From assembly GCA_021432605.1 (NCBI GenBank), contig MU271161.1, forward strand, positions 1 to 64,000: a DNA stretch of 64,000 bases. The letters run 5' to 3'. The notes under the pieces are model-generated. The model was not told the DNA's origin. It searched no databases and saw only the letters and a program-made list of their open reading frames with translations. Position 1 is the stretch's first letter, and the number at the start of each line of letters is the position of its first letter. The position numbers and the translations under genes were made by a program. This stretch comes from Coniochaeta sp. PMI_546 (Eukaryota > Ascomycota > Sordariomycetes > Coniochaetales > Coniochaetaceae). Of this stretch, positions 32,700 to 43,821 are shown piece after piece.

Positions 32700-33389
32700 A
32701 ATCACTGATTTGACGAAACGTTGAGACCAAACGTGCGCCTTGGCCCTTGAGAAGTAAGGTAGGTAGTCGTGGCATGGATTGGCGGGTTAATGGCGGGTTC
32801 ATGGCGGCTTTATGGCGGCTTTCTATGGCTTTTGCCGAAGCCTTTTTTGGTGGTGTTTGTAAGCGCAGGTGACACTGCGGCTTAGTGATCCCTGGAGTGG
32901 TTCGGTCAGGGAGGAATTCGGCATCGGAGTGGTTCGGTATGTGCGGAGGAGGCATGCTCGGCGGCTTAGGTGTCTCCGAAAACGGGTGAGTGCGGATTTT
33001 ACTGAGTTTTCCACAGGTTCTATACTGGTACGCCCCCTTGTGATTGCGGGAAAAGTTGCGGGCGAAAGAGAAATCAGGGACAAATACGCCTGAGACAGCA
33101 CCTCCCTCGACCTTGGGATTGCAAATTGGTCACTGCGGATGTTGCTGCTCATCTACGCTTCTCCGGGATATATAAAGGGCTCTTTATCGACCTGAAATGT
33201 GGTCATGGCTACCAAAAGTCATCAGATTATCGTGTATTGCAGGACATCGCACGCCCCGAAGTCCGACACGACAACATCTTTTTCCAATCGATCCTCAGAG
33301 CACGATAAACTCTACACCACTATAGCACCCTTTCGACGATACACTCATAAGACCACGCACTTATCATACGGTGGCACCACGGATCAAAA
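32700..33389. promoter_or_regulatory. Shared divergent promoter, transcription factor / SDR
   Basis: 690 bp between two divergent starts. A run of four to five 11-12-bp units of the type ATGGCGGsTT lies at 32778-32830. A canonical TATATAAAG lies at 33169-33177, 213 bp before the SDR ATG. No coding sequence recognised. Confidence 0.45.
33169..33177 (+). promoter_or_regulatory. Putative TATA box of the SDR gene
   Basis: TATATAAAG is a strong TATA consensus in a GC-balanced region, oriented toward the SDR gene whose ATG is at 33390. The distance implies a 5' leader of roughly 180 bp. Confidence 0.4.
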
Positions 33390-34380
33390 ATGGGGCTTAC
33401 CACCATTACTTTGAAGACACCTTTGATCAAGACTTACCACAAGACCTCATACCCGTCCATTTCGCCGCTTCGTCCCGAATTGAGCCAGGTCGGCAAGACA
33501 GTCTTGATAGCCGGCGGCTCAACCGGCATCGGGTACGCCATTGCACAGGGTTTTGTCCAGGCGAAAGCTTCCCGCGTGATCATCCTCGGCCGCCGCGAAG
33601 ATGTCGTAAAGGCGTCAGCTGCGAAGCTCGCTGCGGAGGCCACTGATAGAAAGACAATGGTCGTCGGTCTGCAATGTGACATTGTCGACCTCTCTGATAG
33701 CGAGAAGCTTTGGGACGGATTCAAGAAAGACGGCATTGTCATTGACATCCTGGTAATGAACGCTGCCATCGTCGGCGGCGCGTCGAAGCTTATGGAAGGT
33801 GGACTCGAGAAGACTTGGAGGGCATTCGAGGTCAATGTCCGGACGCTGTTGGACTTTGCCTGGAGGTTGGAGAATCAGGGAGGAGACCGGCTGAAACACC
33901 TGATCAACATCTCGACCTCGGGAATTCACAACTTCAACAGCGACTCTAAGATGATCCCTATATACGGACTCACTAAGAACGCCGGCACCCTTGCGATGCA
34001 GCAGTACGCCCGACAAGTCGACCGTAGCAAGCTGCGGATAGTGAGTATCAACCCAGGAGGCGTCCTCACGGAGATGGCGAGGAAATCTGGGATGGATGAA
34101 TCTATATATGACTGGGATGACGGTAAGTGGCTCTAATTTCCTCAAAGATTCGATTGGGCGACATATATACCACGTTTGCTGACCGAGTGGCCCTACAGAG
34201 ACCCTCCCCGGCCATTTTAGCGTCTGGGCAACAAGTGACGAAGCCGAGTTTCTGCATGGACGTTTCGTCTCGGTGCATTGGGATGTCGATGAGCTCAAGG
34301 GCAGTGAGATGAGACAGGCAATCGACAACGACTACCACTTCTTAACGGTGGGCCTCATCGGTGTCCTTGGCGATAAGTAG
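33390..34380 (+). CDS. Short-chain dehydrogenase/reductase, 2 exons
   Basis: Exons 33390-34122 and 34199-34380; 304 aa. The 76-bp intron has a GTAAGT donor and a CTGACC branch. The Rossmann motif AGGSTGIG is at residues 41-48, followed by GRRE (favouring NADP(H)) and VMNAAI. The active site is Ser in NISTSG (residues 175-177) and Tyr192-X3-Lys196 (YGLTK), then NPGGV. The second exon restores the C-terminal part (HFSVWATSDEA, LHGRFV, HWDVDEL). This is the classical SDR layout used for alcohol/ketone reduction in secondary metabolism or detoxification. Substrate unknown. Its divergent neighbour is a zinc-cluster factor. Confidence 0.9.
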
Positions 34381-34875
34381 GATAATGTCGTGAAATGGTA
34401 CTAGACATGGATCTAGAACACGTACGGCTTGCAGCTGGTAACCGACGCGTTCTAGGTGATTCAAGGGACTATTAAGTACCTTTCAATCCCCCCAGTCAGA
34501 GGTTCCCGCTATCTCCAAGGTTCCTAGTGAGGAAAATAGATCAAGTTAGTCGAAACAGAAATAGAATAGGTAATTTGGTCGTGGTTCATCTACAAACAAG
34601 GTTGCTTTTACTGAAAGAGCGCTTTCTTTACAAAACTTTTTAACTTAGGATTCAATTTGAACTTAACCCTGGACTCTATGTGTTCCACAAATAGCAAGAT
34701 ATCCTATCATATAAGTATCTGCTGCCATGTTCCTACCATTATCATTCTCGAGCTTCAATGTATTCCAGATCGTGAATATCCGCAAGGGGATGAGACAACC
34801 CGGAACAGCTTGGTGATCAACGATGACTAACCACTTCCATTGCATAGTTGCATTGGCCTTCCGAGCAGCTGAGAC
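34381..34875. other. AT-rich intergenic region before the GH71 relic
   Basis: No gene recognised. The missing N-terminal part (signal peptide and first ~60 residues) of the GH71 relic would be expected here, but I cannot see it. Confidence 0.4.
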
Positions 34876-36718
34876 TTCTCATTCGACTACGCTGGCAATG
34901 GTTCTTGGCCCGCAGATGTTGTGACAAGCCTCATACACCAATACGGCGGTGTTTCCATTATCAAGGTCGACTATTCGTATCTGCTCTTGAAGCTCCCGGC
35001 AAGGCTGGCGCCTGGCCGGCTATCAAAGCGGCTACTAACTGCTTCTTCGTGCCCGATTGGTCTTCGCAAGGCGCTGGGCCGGCATCACAACTTGCTGGAG
35101 GAGTTGCCGACAGCCTGTTTAGTAAGTCGGAGTCATTCCAACGACTTCCTCAGTTCCGTGTCCAAACCTGGCGACTAAGATATGCCCAAGATAGGGCTGC
35201 TTGGCCCTATGCTTTCAACGACATGACGACATGTGTCGATGCCTCTTATATACAAGCACTCAATGGAAAGCCGTACTTGATGCCAGTATCTCCCTGGCTA
35301 CAACAGGAACTGGGCATGGAATGGAGACAATCTGTGATGCTACAAGTGGCAGCAGGTATGGTAACTTCAGCCTGAATTTGTCGAGATCATCAGCTGGAAC
35401 TATTATGGAGAGGCAAGCTACCCTGAAGTCGGTAGGCACACTCGTTCGCTGGTTGAGAGTGCTGACCTTACTTATGTCTTGCCTACGGACAGAGCCATTA
35501 TATCGGCCCTCTGGATTGCATACAATACGAAGATTTTACGATTGGGCAAGCGCTCTACAACTCTGCGGACGGCATGGCCCATGATGGTTGGCGTCTTTAT
35601 CTGTCTTGCTTGACTGACTCATACAAACACTTGAGGCCGAGCATTGATGAGGAAAGCTTGGTGGCCTGGTAATCGGATTCTTTGACAGTGTTAGACAACG
35701 CTGACCATTTCCAGGTTGTCATTTAGCCCTGCTACCGCGTGCTCAAATGGAGGAAAGCCCGGCAACGCCGCCAGTCAGCTACAAATAGCCTTAGACCCAT
35801 CCGACATATTTGAAGACCGGATCTTCTTCACCGCCCTGCTGAATTCGCCAGCATTTCTTTTCATTGGAGCTTCGTTTGAGCACTATTCTTGGGACTGCTT
35901 ACCTGTGGATGGTATTGGACTATTCTATACCAGCGTGCCTATGGAAACATTTGTGAACTAGGGCGGATTGGCAGCTTCCTTAAGGAGACGAGGATCTCGC
36001 CTCTCCTTGGAGTACATGTGCACGAGCGCCGGGATCAGAAGTGAATGTCAGAATGGTATCACGAACTGGAACACTGACGTTTCAGTGGGGAGATCGGGAC
36101 AACCGAACTCTGCCCGGGCGCCTCATCTCTCCCGATAGGTTTGCGTGTCCGGGACCGGCGCCCAAATTGGAACCCTTAGAGATATCTGTGAGCTCATATG
36201 CAATACGGATACGTATGTATTTATTGTGGCTACTGGGGGCTTCTATTTACTGGGATGTTACTGTTGGATACATTCTGATAATCTCTCTCTGCGCAGTGCC
36301 CTGTAAGTGCATGTTTGCACGAATCTCGGGCATCAAGCACCACTTCCGTCGCGACAGGATGGCAGGGGTATCCGGCAACTGGGGATGCGAGCTACGCTGG
36401 ACTTTGCAAATTTGCTTGCAATCTTGGCCTCTGTCCTTCAAAAACCTGTTCCAGGGGCCCGCAACCACCCTTCATACCGGCCCATTCTCCCTTCTCCGAT
36501 CCGAATGTACGGCTGGCACAGGGGATGGCACACTGGGGAGGCTTTGCAGCTTCTCCTGCAACTGGAGCTTCCGTCCCATTCACTCCTGTCGGTGCACAGC
36601 AACAAACTACCTCAACGTTCCTCCCAGCCCCGCTGGCACGGGCTTCAGCTTGATCGGGGATGATAGTGGATTGTGTCAGTTGCCTGCAGCCGCAACTATT
36701 ATCCAGGAGGATTTGTAG
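34876..36718 (+). pseudogene. Decayed GH71 alpha-1,3-glucanase (mutanase) with CBM24 modules
   Basis: Pieces of one secreted enzyme lie in order but in shifting frames: FSFDYAGNGSWPADVV and LIHQYGG (34876 on), GAWPAIKAATNCFFVPDW, GGVADSLFS, AAWPYAFNDM, DASYIQALNGKPYLMPVSPW (to 35298), then after a frameshift NRNWAWNGDNL, stop (35335-35337), QQVW, stop (35362-35364), QPEFVEIISWNYYGE, HDGWRLYL, and SPATACSNGGKPGNAASQLQ with DPSDIFEDRIFFTALL (from about 35725). At 36360-36450 there is a CBM24-like GYPATGDASYAGLCKFACN with LGLCPSKTCSR, and a second decayed copy lies near 36655-36710. The family hydrolyses alpha-1,3-glucan of fungal walls. At least two stops, several frameshifts and a missing N-terminus indicate a pseudogene. 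Two remnants of introns (35120-35190 and near 35431-35490) are probable. Confidence 0.85.
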
Positions 36719-36742
36719 CAACTAAACCCTGTATCTCTTGGC

Positions 36743-37573
36743 CTATGACAAAAACTGCATGGCCACGACCGCCATCAAGAACCCGCCCGACAGAGCCATA
36801 TATTCCGCTTCCCACCCCTTATCAGCCGCATTGGCGGTGGGACTGCAACTGATCACCGGTTGGGTGGCCGCGCAGGCCGTCGCTGTAAGAGCGGCCGAGA
36901 TGCTGCTTGCCGTTTCGGCATTGACCTGAGCTGAACACGGGTCGCCAGCCACCATCGGCTGCGCGTCCGAGAAGACGGCGCATGTATTGCGGCCGCCGTG
37001 TGCCGCCGGAAAGCCCATTTCCAGCGTGCCGGTGAGGTTGAAGGCGAAGTGACTCGTGTCGGCGCAGGAGAAGCTCCCTGTCGAGCCCGCCACGATATCT
37101 GGGTGCTGGGCTCCGCTCTGGATGGTGAAGAACACGGGTGTGCTTCGAGAACCGCCCCCAAAAACCAGGGCTCCGGTGTCATTAGAGCAATTTGTCGAGC
37201 TAAGGCTCCAACTCAGGGCGTGCGACGCAGGAGCAGCGCCGTCGGTGGTGTTGAGGCCCACGACGTACGTGTAGACATACGTCAGATCGTGACCGGAGAA
37301 GTTATTTGACTGCAAATTCAGGTACGGTTGGTCGGTAAGGAGTTCTTTGCCTGTGCTGTCCCAGAGTAACAGGTCGAGGCGCGGGTCAAGCGACGGCACC
37401 AGTGCCGCGTTCTGAAAGGCGAATACGATGGGAAATATGGCCGACGGCGCGTACGTATCGTTGCGCGGGAAGATCAAGTCCACCTCTACCGTCGCCGGGA
37501 ATGTGTTAGCCCCAACATGGGTCACCCACAGCAGTGCAACGGGCAGCAAAGTCGAGAGCGAGAAGGCGGCCAT
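36743..37573 (-). CDS. Secreted/GPI-like surface protein, DUF7136-type
   Basis: 276 aa from ATG at 37573. Residues 1-22 form a signal peptide (MAAFSLSTLLPVALLWVTHVGA). Then comes VEVDLIFPRNDTYAPSAIFPIVFAFQN, which I recognise as the start of the DUF7136 family of fungal extracellular proteins. Cys residues occur in a paired pattern (SSTNCSND, SFSCADTSHF, RNTCAVFSD, DPCSAQV, TACAATQPVISC). Several N-glycosylation sequons (NDT, NFS, NTT, NCS, NLT) are present. The C-terminus ends in a hydrophobic stretch (LSGGFLMAVVAMQFL) after small residues, consistent with a GPI signal. The function of the family is not established. The gene converges on the GH71 relic. Confidence 0.75.
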   Translation of the reverse strand: MAAFSLSTLLPVALLWVTHVGANTFPATVEVDLIFPRNDTYAPSAIFPIVFAFQNAALVPSLDPRLDLLLWDSTGKELLTDQPYLNLQSNNFSGHDLTYVYTYVVGLNTTDGAAPASHALSWSLSSTNCSNDTGALVFGGGSRSTPVFFTIQSGAQHPDIVAGSTGSFSCADTSHFAFNLTGTLEMGFPAAHGGRNTCAVFSDAQPMVAGDPCSAQVNAETASSISAALTATACAATQPVISCSPTANAADKGWEAEYMALSGGFLMAVVAMQFLS

Positions 37574-38048
37574 CCCGGTTGTATAACCGCGAAGGATTCT
37601 GAGAAGGACAGTGCAAACCTCGACCAGCAAGCATTGCTTCAAGTAAACTACACTCTCCTAAAGAAAACTGGAAAGGGATCGAGAGAGTGATGGATGATGC
37701 AATGACGAAGCAGCAACAACAGTCCCGGCCCAACGAGAAAGTGAAGTCGGACGTTTAGGCTAAGCTTCGAGGAAGGAGCTGGCATGCAGGTCCCTGTGCC
37801 ACCCATACACCGTTCCATCCCGAGATTTGCTCGCTGAGATTCAGCGGGCAGCCGCCGCTCAGACGAATCAGAGACCGGTGCGATACCTTGTGGTAGGTTA
37901 GCTAGGCAGCTACCCAGCTGTTCGAAAGTCTGGGTATTCTTCTCCTCGCTTCTCGCACTACGTCAAGCGGCACAGGAAACCTACCTTAATTGAAATAGAA
38001 ATTGGTGAATCCAGTCTTCTCCAACCGACACGGACACCTTCCGTCAAA
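37574..38048. other. Divergent intergenic region
   Basis: Upstream sequence of the DUF7136 gene (-) and of the possible small secreted protein (+). No distinct element beyond short AG/CT-rich runs. Confidence 0.4.
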
Positions 38049-38416
38049 ATGCACTTCTCACCTCTCACTCTCATCACCATCGGCTTCCTCAGCGCCTCAG
38101 CCAGCGCCTACAAGAGTACCGCCCCCCTCTGTCCTCCGCCCTCCCTCCCCTTTGGGTTTGTGATTTCGGTGTGTTCATTCGTTCATCTCGCCCGGCTGGT
38201 GGTTTCTGCACGTAGCTCACTGCTCAGAACCAATAGCAATGCTAACCGCGCTGATTCGACATTTCTCCACCCTAGGAAGTCACGACCAAGTGCCTGACGG
38301 GACAATCGTTCCGCCAACCAATCCTCCGGTTCAGACTCCTATTGATGTCAGGAGTCTTGGCCGGACATGTAATCCGGCGTCGTTCGATGAGAAGGAGGAC
38401 TGGTGACTCAGTGTGA
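38049..38416 (+). CDS. Possible small secreted protein (uncertain model)
   Basis: An ATG in good context (CAAAATGC) starts MHFSPLTLITIGFLSASASA, a clear signal peptide, then YKSTAPLCPPPS. The unspliced frame gives 82 aa. A possible intron (38169-38275; CTAAC and CTGAT near the 3' end) would join to EVTTKCLTGQSF and a basic tail, ending at 38416 with 86 aa. I do not recognise a family. It may be a truncated gene or a small effector-like protein. The signal peptide is the only solid evidence. Confidence 0.3.
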
Positions 38417-38846
38417 CCAGTGACTATGCAAGACAACTCGTGAATGGCGGACAAGAGGACCCTGACTTTCCTAATCCCTTCGTTCCTACGATGATCCAAT
38501 GGATATGCATCCAAAGTCCGTGGCAAACGCTGCCATAGCGGGTTCCATGATGCAATGGCTGAGAACTCTTCCGAGGCAGCAATAATTAGTAAGATATTTT
38601 GGAGTGCTGGGTCAGACTAACGTCAGAACGCACACCAGGTATGAAGTGTAACGAAGTGGTTAACCGTGAAAAAGGCGAATGGCCATAATGATGATTAGGG
38701 AGGAAAGTGGTTGCGGCCTCTCGAAGTCTCGATCTGGGTTGGCTTGTTCACATAAAGCGCCTGAAGCCCATATCACTAGGTGCAATAGATTTGTCATTAG
38801 ATGCGGAATTCTACCGGTACTGCTAGAATTGCTAAAAATGAGAACT
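38417..38846. other. Intergenic
   Basis: 3' flank of the MFS gene. No gene recognised. Confidence 0.4.
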
Positions 38847-40591
38847 TTAGTGTGACTCTCCCGCGACGGCTGTACGAGCATGTAGCCTCGTCAGCCATGT
38901 GTTCGCCATAAGAACACGGATCTTCTTCCCCCATATCATAAAGACAATCACGACGAGGTTGTTAAGCAACAACACAACGGTGAAAGCGCCAGCAATGACC
39001 TTGGCGTACCCGGTGCTCAGAATCCAGTTGAGCAGCTCGAGACCCAAACCGAAGCTGATTGCCTGCTTGCCAATGTTCATGATAATCAACATCTCGCTGA
39101 GGTTGGAGTTGTGCGAGTCCATCGCATACGCCAGAGTAACGGTGAAGTAGAAATAGGCGGCCCACTGCTCCATACCGACGCCGAAGAAGTAGGCGATCCA
39201 GTGCAGATCCTTCTCGGCAGCCATGCCAAACAAGATGAGGCCGGCTGGCGCGATGATCATGGCCGGTAGAAGAACGGGCAGCCTCATCTCTGCCTCCCTG
39301 ATGCCCTTGTTCTTGAGAGTCGAGCGCGCAGCGATGCGGTCAGAGGCTGGAAGAAGGGGCAGCGCAAGGAAGTACCCGAGCATGGTCGCAAGTGCGATGA
39401 GTCCCGAATTGGTCTGTGGCCAGTTGTAGGGCGGTGCCACGATCTTGGCCGGGAAGATGAAGTTGAAGGTGAGAGCTCCCAGGCCAATGTAAATTCCGTA
39501 TGTGGTGATGACCCAGAACGTCGAAGGGATGAGGAGGAGGGTAAAGGCGCGCCACATGGTGGTGAAGAAGGGCGCCTCGCGATCGATCGAGCTCCATGGT
39601 TTGAGTTGCTGTGCAAGTGACTTGCGAGGCGGCACAACCGTGTTCGTCTCAACCTCGGACAGATGCTGTGCAGTCTCGCCCTTGATCGCCTCGTCGTTAC
39701 GGAAGTCAGAATTCGTCTCCGAGACCGGAGGTATCACCCGCTTGAACTTGGACTCCTCTACGAAGATGAAGGCCATGATCAAGAGCGCGACAGCAAAGGC
39801 GAACTCGACGTAGAAAAAGAGCGTCCAGGAATAGCCGCCGGCCAGCATATAGCCCGCATAGAGAGGTCCCGTCGATCCAAGACATAGACCAGCCGTATAC
39901 CAGCCTAGCTTTTTGCCTCGTTCGTGGAGGAAGAATATATCATTGACCAGTTGAACAGGCAGGGCTTCGCAGACCCCCGAACCGAATGCATGAATGACCC
40001 GAGTTCCCTGCAAGGCAGAGTTAGTGTTTTTGACTCTCGATTAATTCTAGCCTGTAGGACATGGAACTCGTACCATGAGTGCTGAGTAGGTGGTGCACTG
40101 AGAAGCGCCAATCAAGCCAGCTGCATAAAGCACGAGAGAGCCGAGCATGACTGGACGGCGACCGATCTTCTGGTAAAGAGGGACGAGTAGAAGGGAGCCG
40201 AAACCGTAGGCCAAGTTGGGATAGTTGATGAGACCGGCGGCAGTGTTGGGATCGACGCCGAATTGTTCCACATATATTCCGATATACACTGATGGCCCCA
40301 GAAGGGCGCTGTTACCGAGGAACGAGTAGATGGCGCAGCAGGCCAAGATCATATTCTTCTTGAACGACGGCCATTGCAGGGGATCGTTGGGGTCAGCGCT
40401 AGGGACAGGATACAAGGCCTGGCCGTAGTGAGTTTCTTCGCCTTCGACGGCCGACAAGTCGACCGTGCCCGGCACGCCAGCCTCGTGCGCATGGCTGGAA
40501 GGGCTGTCAGCAAGACTGTTCTTCTTCCCGAACCTTGAGGGGTATGTGAGTCTTGTACCCACCTGTGATAGTCGTGCTTGACCACTCCCAT
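38847..40591 (-). CDS. Major facilitator superfamily transporter (DHA1-like), 3 exons
   Basis: Exons (minus) 40563-40591, 40074-40494, 38847-40007; 536 aa. The start MGVVKHDYH joins over a 68-bp intron to SHAHEAGVPGTVDLS; the second intron (66 bp) joins ALM to GTRVIHAFGSG. The cytosolic N-terminus carries DPNDPLQW, the common pre-helix-1 motif. Six helices follow with YQKIGRRPVML (loop 2-3 signature). The central loop (about 260-320) is charged, and six more helices precede the C-terminus. The layout matches fungal drug/H+ antiporter-1 type carriers of 500-550 aa. Substrate cannot be told. The long first open frame upstream of exon 2 is read-through of intron 1 and not the true start. Confidence 0.88.
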
Positions 40592-43500
40592 AGTGACTCA
40601 ATTGCTGTAGTCGACCAAGTGTATATTGGGTAGGAGGGGATACAGGAAGGATAGGTCTCACGGATGCGGCACAAGGGCGGCGGCTCATGAGGGTTTATGT
40701 AGAGTATTTGGCTCCCTGAGTTGAGAATGCAGAGTCGCAGAGTCCGCAGGCCTGGGAGTGCCAAGATCGGCCAACCGGGTCGCAAATCCTTCCAACAATG
40801 TCCGAAGTGGTGGGATCAATAAATGTTGGCGTGGCACTAACAGACTGCTGGGATCAAAGGGTCTAACTATGTCCGTCCTAGTATGGGGTAAAGCAGAACG
40901 CGACTTTTGGTTGAGTGCGGAGTTGTCGCTCTTTTTCCGCACCAGACATTCCGCTATCGCTTCTGCTAGGCCAGGGCCTACACAGCCGACACGAAGAAGA
41001 CCCAGAACTTCTGGGCCGCGTGTGGGGAGCAGAGTCCAGGCAGCTGATAACTGGAATGAAATTCCAGCGTGTCACAGCGTGTGTGTTGGGCTGCATTGCA
41101 GAGGCCAGCCGACGCGACTAGCACTAGCACCGGGGCATATCTTGGCGGCCGTCTCGTCGTCGCCTCCCCATGTCGCCTCCATCAACTATGCCCCATTACC
41201 CCGGACCAACCCCGGATTCCCTCCATTTTGAGGCCTTGAACTAAACAAGGTTGTCGATAGATCACCCCGTGCTTGTTATGTGTAGCTTTGTCATGCCCGG
41301 CAGTCTGGTACTGTCTTTGACGAGAATTCTTGGCTGCATGTACGGCATCCCGCTTCTCCATCGGCTGCCGGATCGCTCAGTCGCAGTTACTGCAATCTGC
41401 TATCATAACGTGTACTCATGCAGCCTTGTCTAGGATCTCGCAGGATCATGCCGCTTTCCGACTTTACCGAGACTTTGTGTAACAGTGGCTTAGTGACGTC
41501 CGCTTCTTGTCAGGCACTATTGCGGGCTTGCCCTTAAGTCTAGTCTGCCTCCGACCATGATTGCAGCTTCAACTATGTAATGAAAGAGCTTTGCGGCCCG
41601 TGGCAAGGTAGCCGTGAAAGTCCGACTTATCCTCGATTGTCCTGCCGCATCTTCGAAACAGCCAGACGTCGAGACCTCGTCGAGACCTCGTCACAAGATG
41701 TCCTGATTGCGGGGTCAAGACATCGATCGACGGGCTTGTCGGGAGGGGAACGCCAGTCCATGGGCACAATTCGGCACTTAATCTACACTCCGGATTCCGG
41801 CCAACTGCTCAGCTCTTGGCACCAAGCATGGTTGAGACTAGTCGAGGGGCAAAGATCCAGCTGAGTGGTTCTAGGCTCTAGACCTACGGTAAGGACGACT
41901 CAAATCGATGACTCGACGTGTCTGGATGCGAAAAGAGTGTGCATGAGCACCACGTGGTATATCTGGGACCCGAGAGCTACCAATGACTTCTAACCTGTCC
42001 ATGTAGCTATACGCTCTGACGCGCTCTGACGCGCCCTGAATGAAAGTTCAAAGCGAATATAGCTGCCAAAGTACGGTAAACAGAGTCTCACCTACCTGGG
42101 TAACACCGCGGTGGATAGCCGAAGTCTCCTTACCAAGTTGCAGTCCATGGCCCGATCAAAGAATCGTCCAGGCACTTGGTGAGATACTACCAACCTTGGG
42201 AAGCCAGATCTACGTCCGTCTCTTTCAATAGCATCACCGTCTGGAGTTCCGAGTGCATCTTGGCAAGCCACAACCAGGACACTTCTCACGTGGCGTCCAA
42301 ACCAACAGTGCATGGTCGACATAGTCACGCGGGACGACAGTAGACTTAGGCATAGTAGAAGGTTTGTACATTCCAACATCCGGAAGAGGAAAGAGTGTCA
42401 GCCTTCCTTGGACCAGTTCTGGCTTCTCAGGCAATCTTCTAAATATCTCTGCAAAAAACGATAAGTCGCGTCGTCGGCTATATTTGCCTTGGTCGTGATT
42501 CAAGTGGCTGATTGCTACGGAGATTACGTGTTTGTAGTCCGTCTACAGGTACCTCTAGTTTGTTCCCTAAGTACGAATGTCATGTGTACCTCATGCCGAC
42601 CTTCACATGCATCGCCTAGACTATACACCTCTTCAATCACACCTATCGTCAAGAGCGCTCTCACGACATGTATCAAATGCGTACTAAGCAGATAGTAACA
42701 TGTTTTCACATTAGCACAAGCAAAGCATAGTGCAGACGATTGAGAGAAGTCAATCCGCTGATAATTACCTCAAACGATTTCTCCATCTCGTAAGTTTGTT
42801 GGACAGACTCTAGACCTAAGCCCATCTTCGGAGCGCAAACATTCAACCCTGATGGCCAAACTCATATTTCTTGTTCACAAGGCGCATAGTCAAGCTTCGG
42901 TGCACAAGCTTTCTAACATGGAACTCTTCTCACGAGTTCTAATCGTGGCATAGGAAAGCAAACCTCTATTGCACGATCGTGTCTGACTCGAGTTAAAGTT
43001 TAGCATGAATCGATTCCCCATGGGGTATTTAGCCACGCAATATGGACCGGAAGCTTATATCCAAGGATTTAAGATACCTTAATTGCAAACTCCCGGCATT
43101 TCAACCGCCATATTTCATGCCAAGCATTAAGGTGAAACTGCTAGTAACAATCTATGATTCGTTCCCAGACTCGGAGATGGTCACGGTAGGTAGTCTAATG
43201 CAGACATATGAGGCACATGATTTCTATGTCGACTGGCACCAATCTATATGACAGCGGTAGTGGCAGTGTAAGTCTAGGTAACTCAACATTTTCGTTCTTG
43301 TATAACCCCTACACAACGCTGTCTCGGACTTATCGAATGTTACACTGCTCCGTGACTTAAGTACTATGCCCCAAATTCACAACTCCGCTACAATGCTACA
43401 GTTTAGACACTTGCATTCACCGAGCTCCATCGCTCCGTTCTTCTGAGGGGGGAGGACATGGGGTAAGGATTGCTCTTGATGGCTCTCCATCAATCTTGCG

Positions 43501-43821
43501 ACCGCCACTTCCCGTCCTGGCACCATCAACCCCTCTGACAAGCACACGATTTGAACCTCGGAAGAAAGGAGGGCTTCAAATCCCGGTATAGAACTCGAGA
43601 TCTCAGATTACCCGTCAGATGAGGCTCCCCTTTTGCGGGGGAACCTCTGAATGGTCGTTCGGATGAATTGGCGCTCCAGTCTATGCAGGGTCTGTCAATA
43701 CAAGAATATCTATATCTATGCTTCGTCTCCTAAGGAGGACACCTACTCCGGTCCCTCGATACAGGTGCTAACACAGAGTCATCACAACTTCGTGTCCCGC
43801 GGCTGCCGCTCATTCTTCATC
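40592..43821. other. Gene-poor 3.2-kb region
   Basis: No gene I can support. Composition falls toward AT from 41,200 to 43,400. Overlapping minus-strand open frames at 42092-42503 (up to 95 codons) show no motif I know and could be remnants of a lost gene. A tandem CGAGACCTCGT duplication lies at about 41670-41691. A 27-base hairpin is at 43621-43647. Confidence 0.4.
43621..43647. repeat. Near-perfect inverted repeat / hairpin
   Basis: GAGGCTCCCC pairs with the downstream GGGGGAACCTC around a short TTTTGC loop, with one mismatch, 175 bp before the acetylxylan esterase ATG. It may be a relic of a small inverted-repeat element or a local regulatory palindrome. No flanking duplication was found. 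Confidence 0.4.

Noticed and set aside
36247-36721. Open frames on both strands near 36.3-36.7 kb as separate genes
   Set aside because: They are frame fragments or shadows of the CBM24 part of the GH71 relic.
41666-41692. Tandem duplication of CGAGACCTCGT
   Set aside because: Only two copies of 11 bp in unassigned sequence; too little to interpret.
42092-42503. Two overlapping minus-strand open frames as a possible degraded gene
   Set aside because: Composition looks partly coding but I could not match any family or join them by a convincing intron; mentioned only in the intergenic note.
43548-43600. GATTTGAACC, a tRNA T-loop-like sequence on the minus strand
   Set aside because: No pairing stem flanks it and no cloverleaf fits; probably chance.
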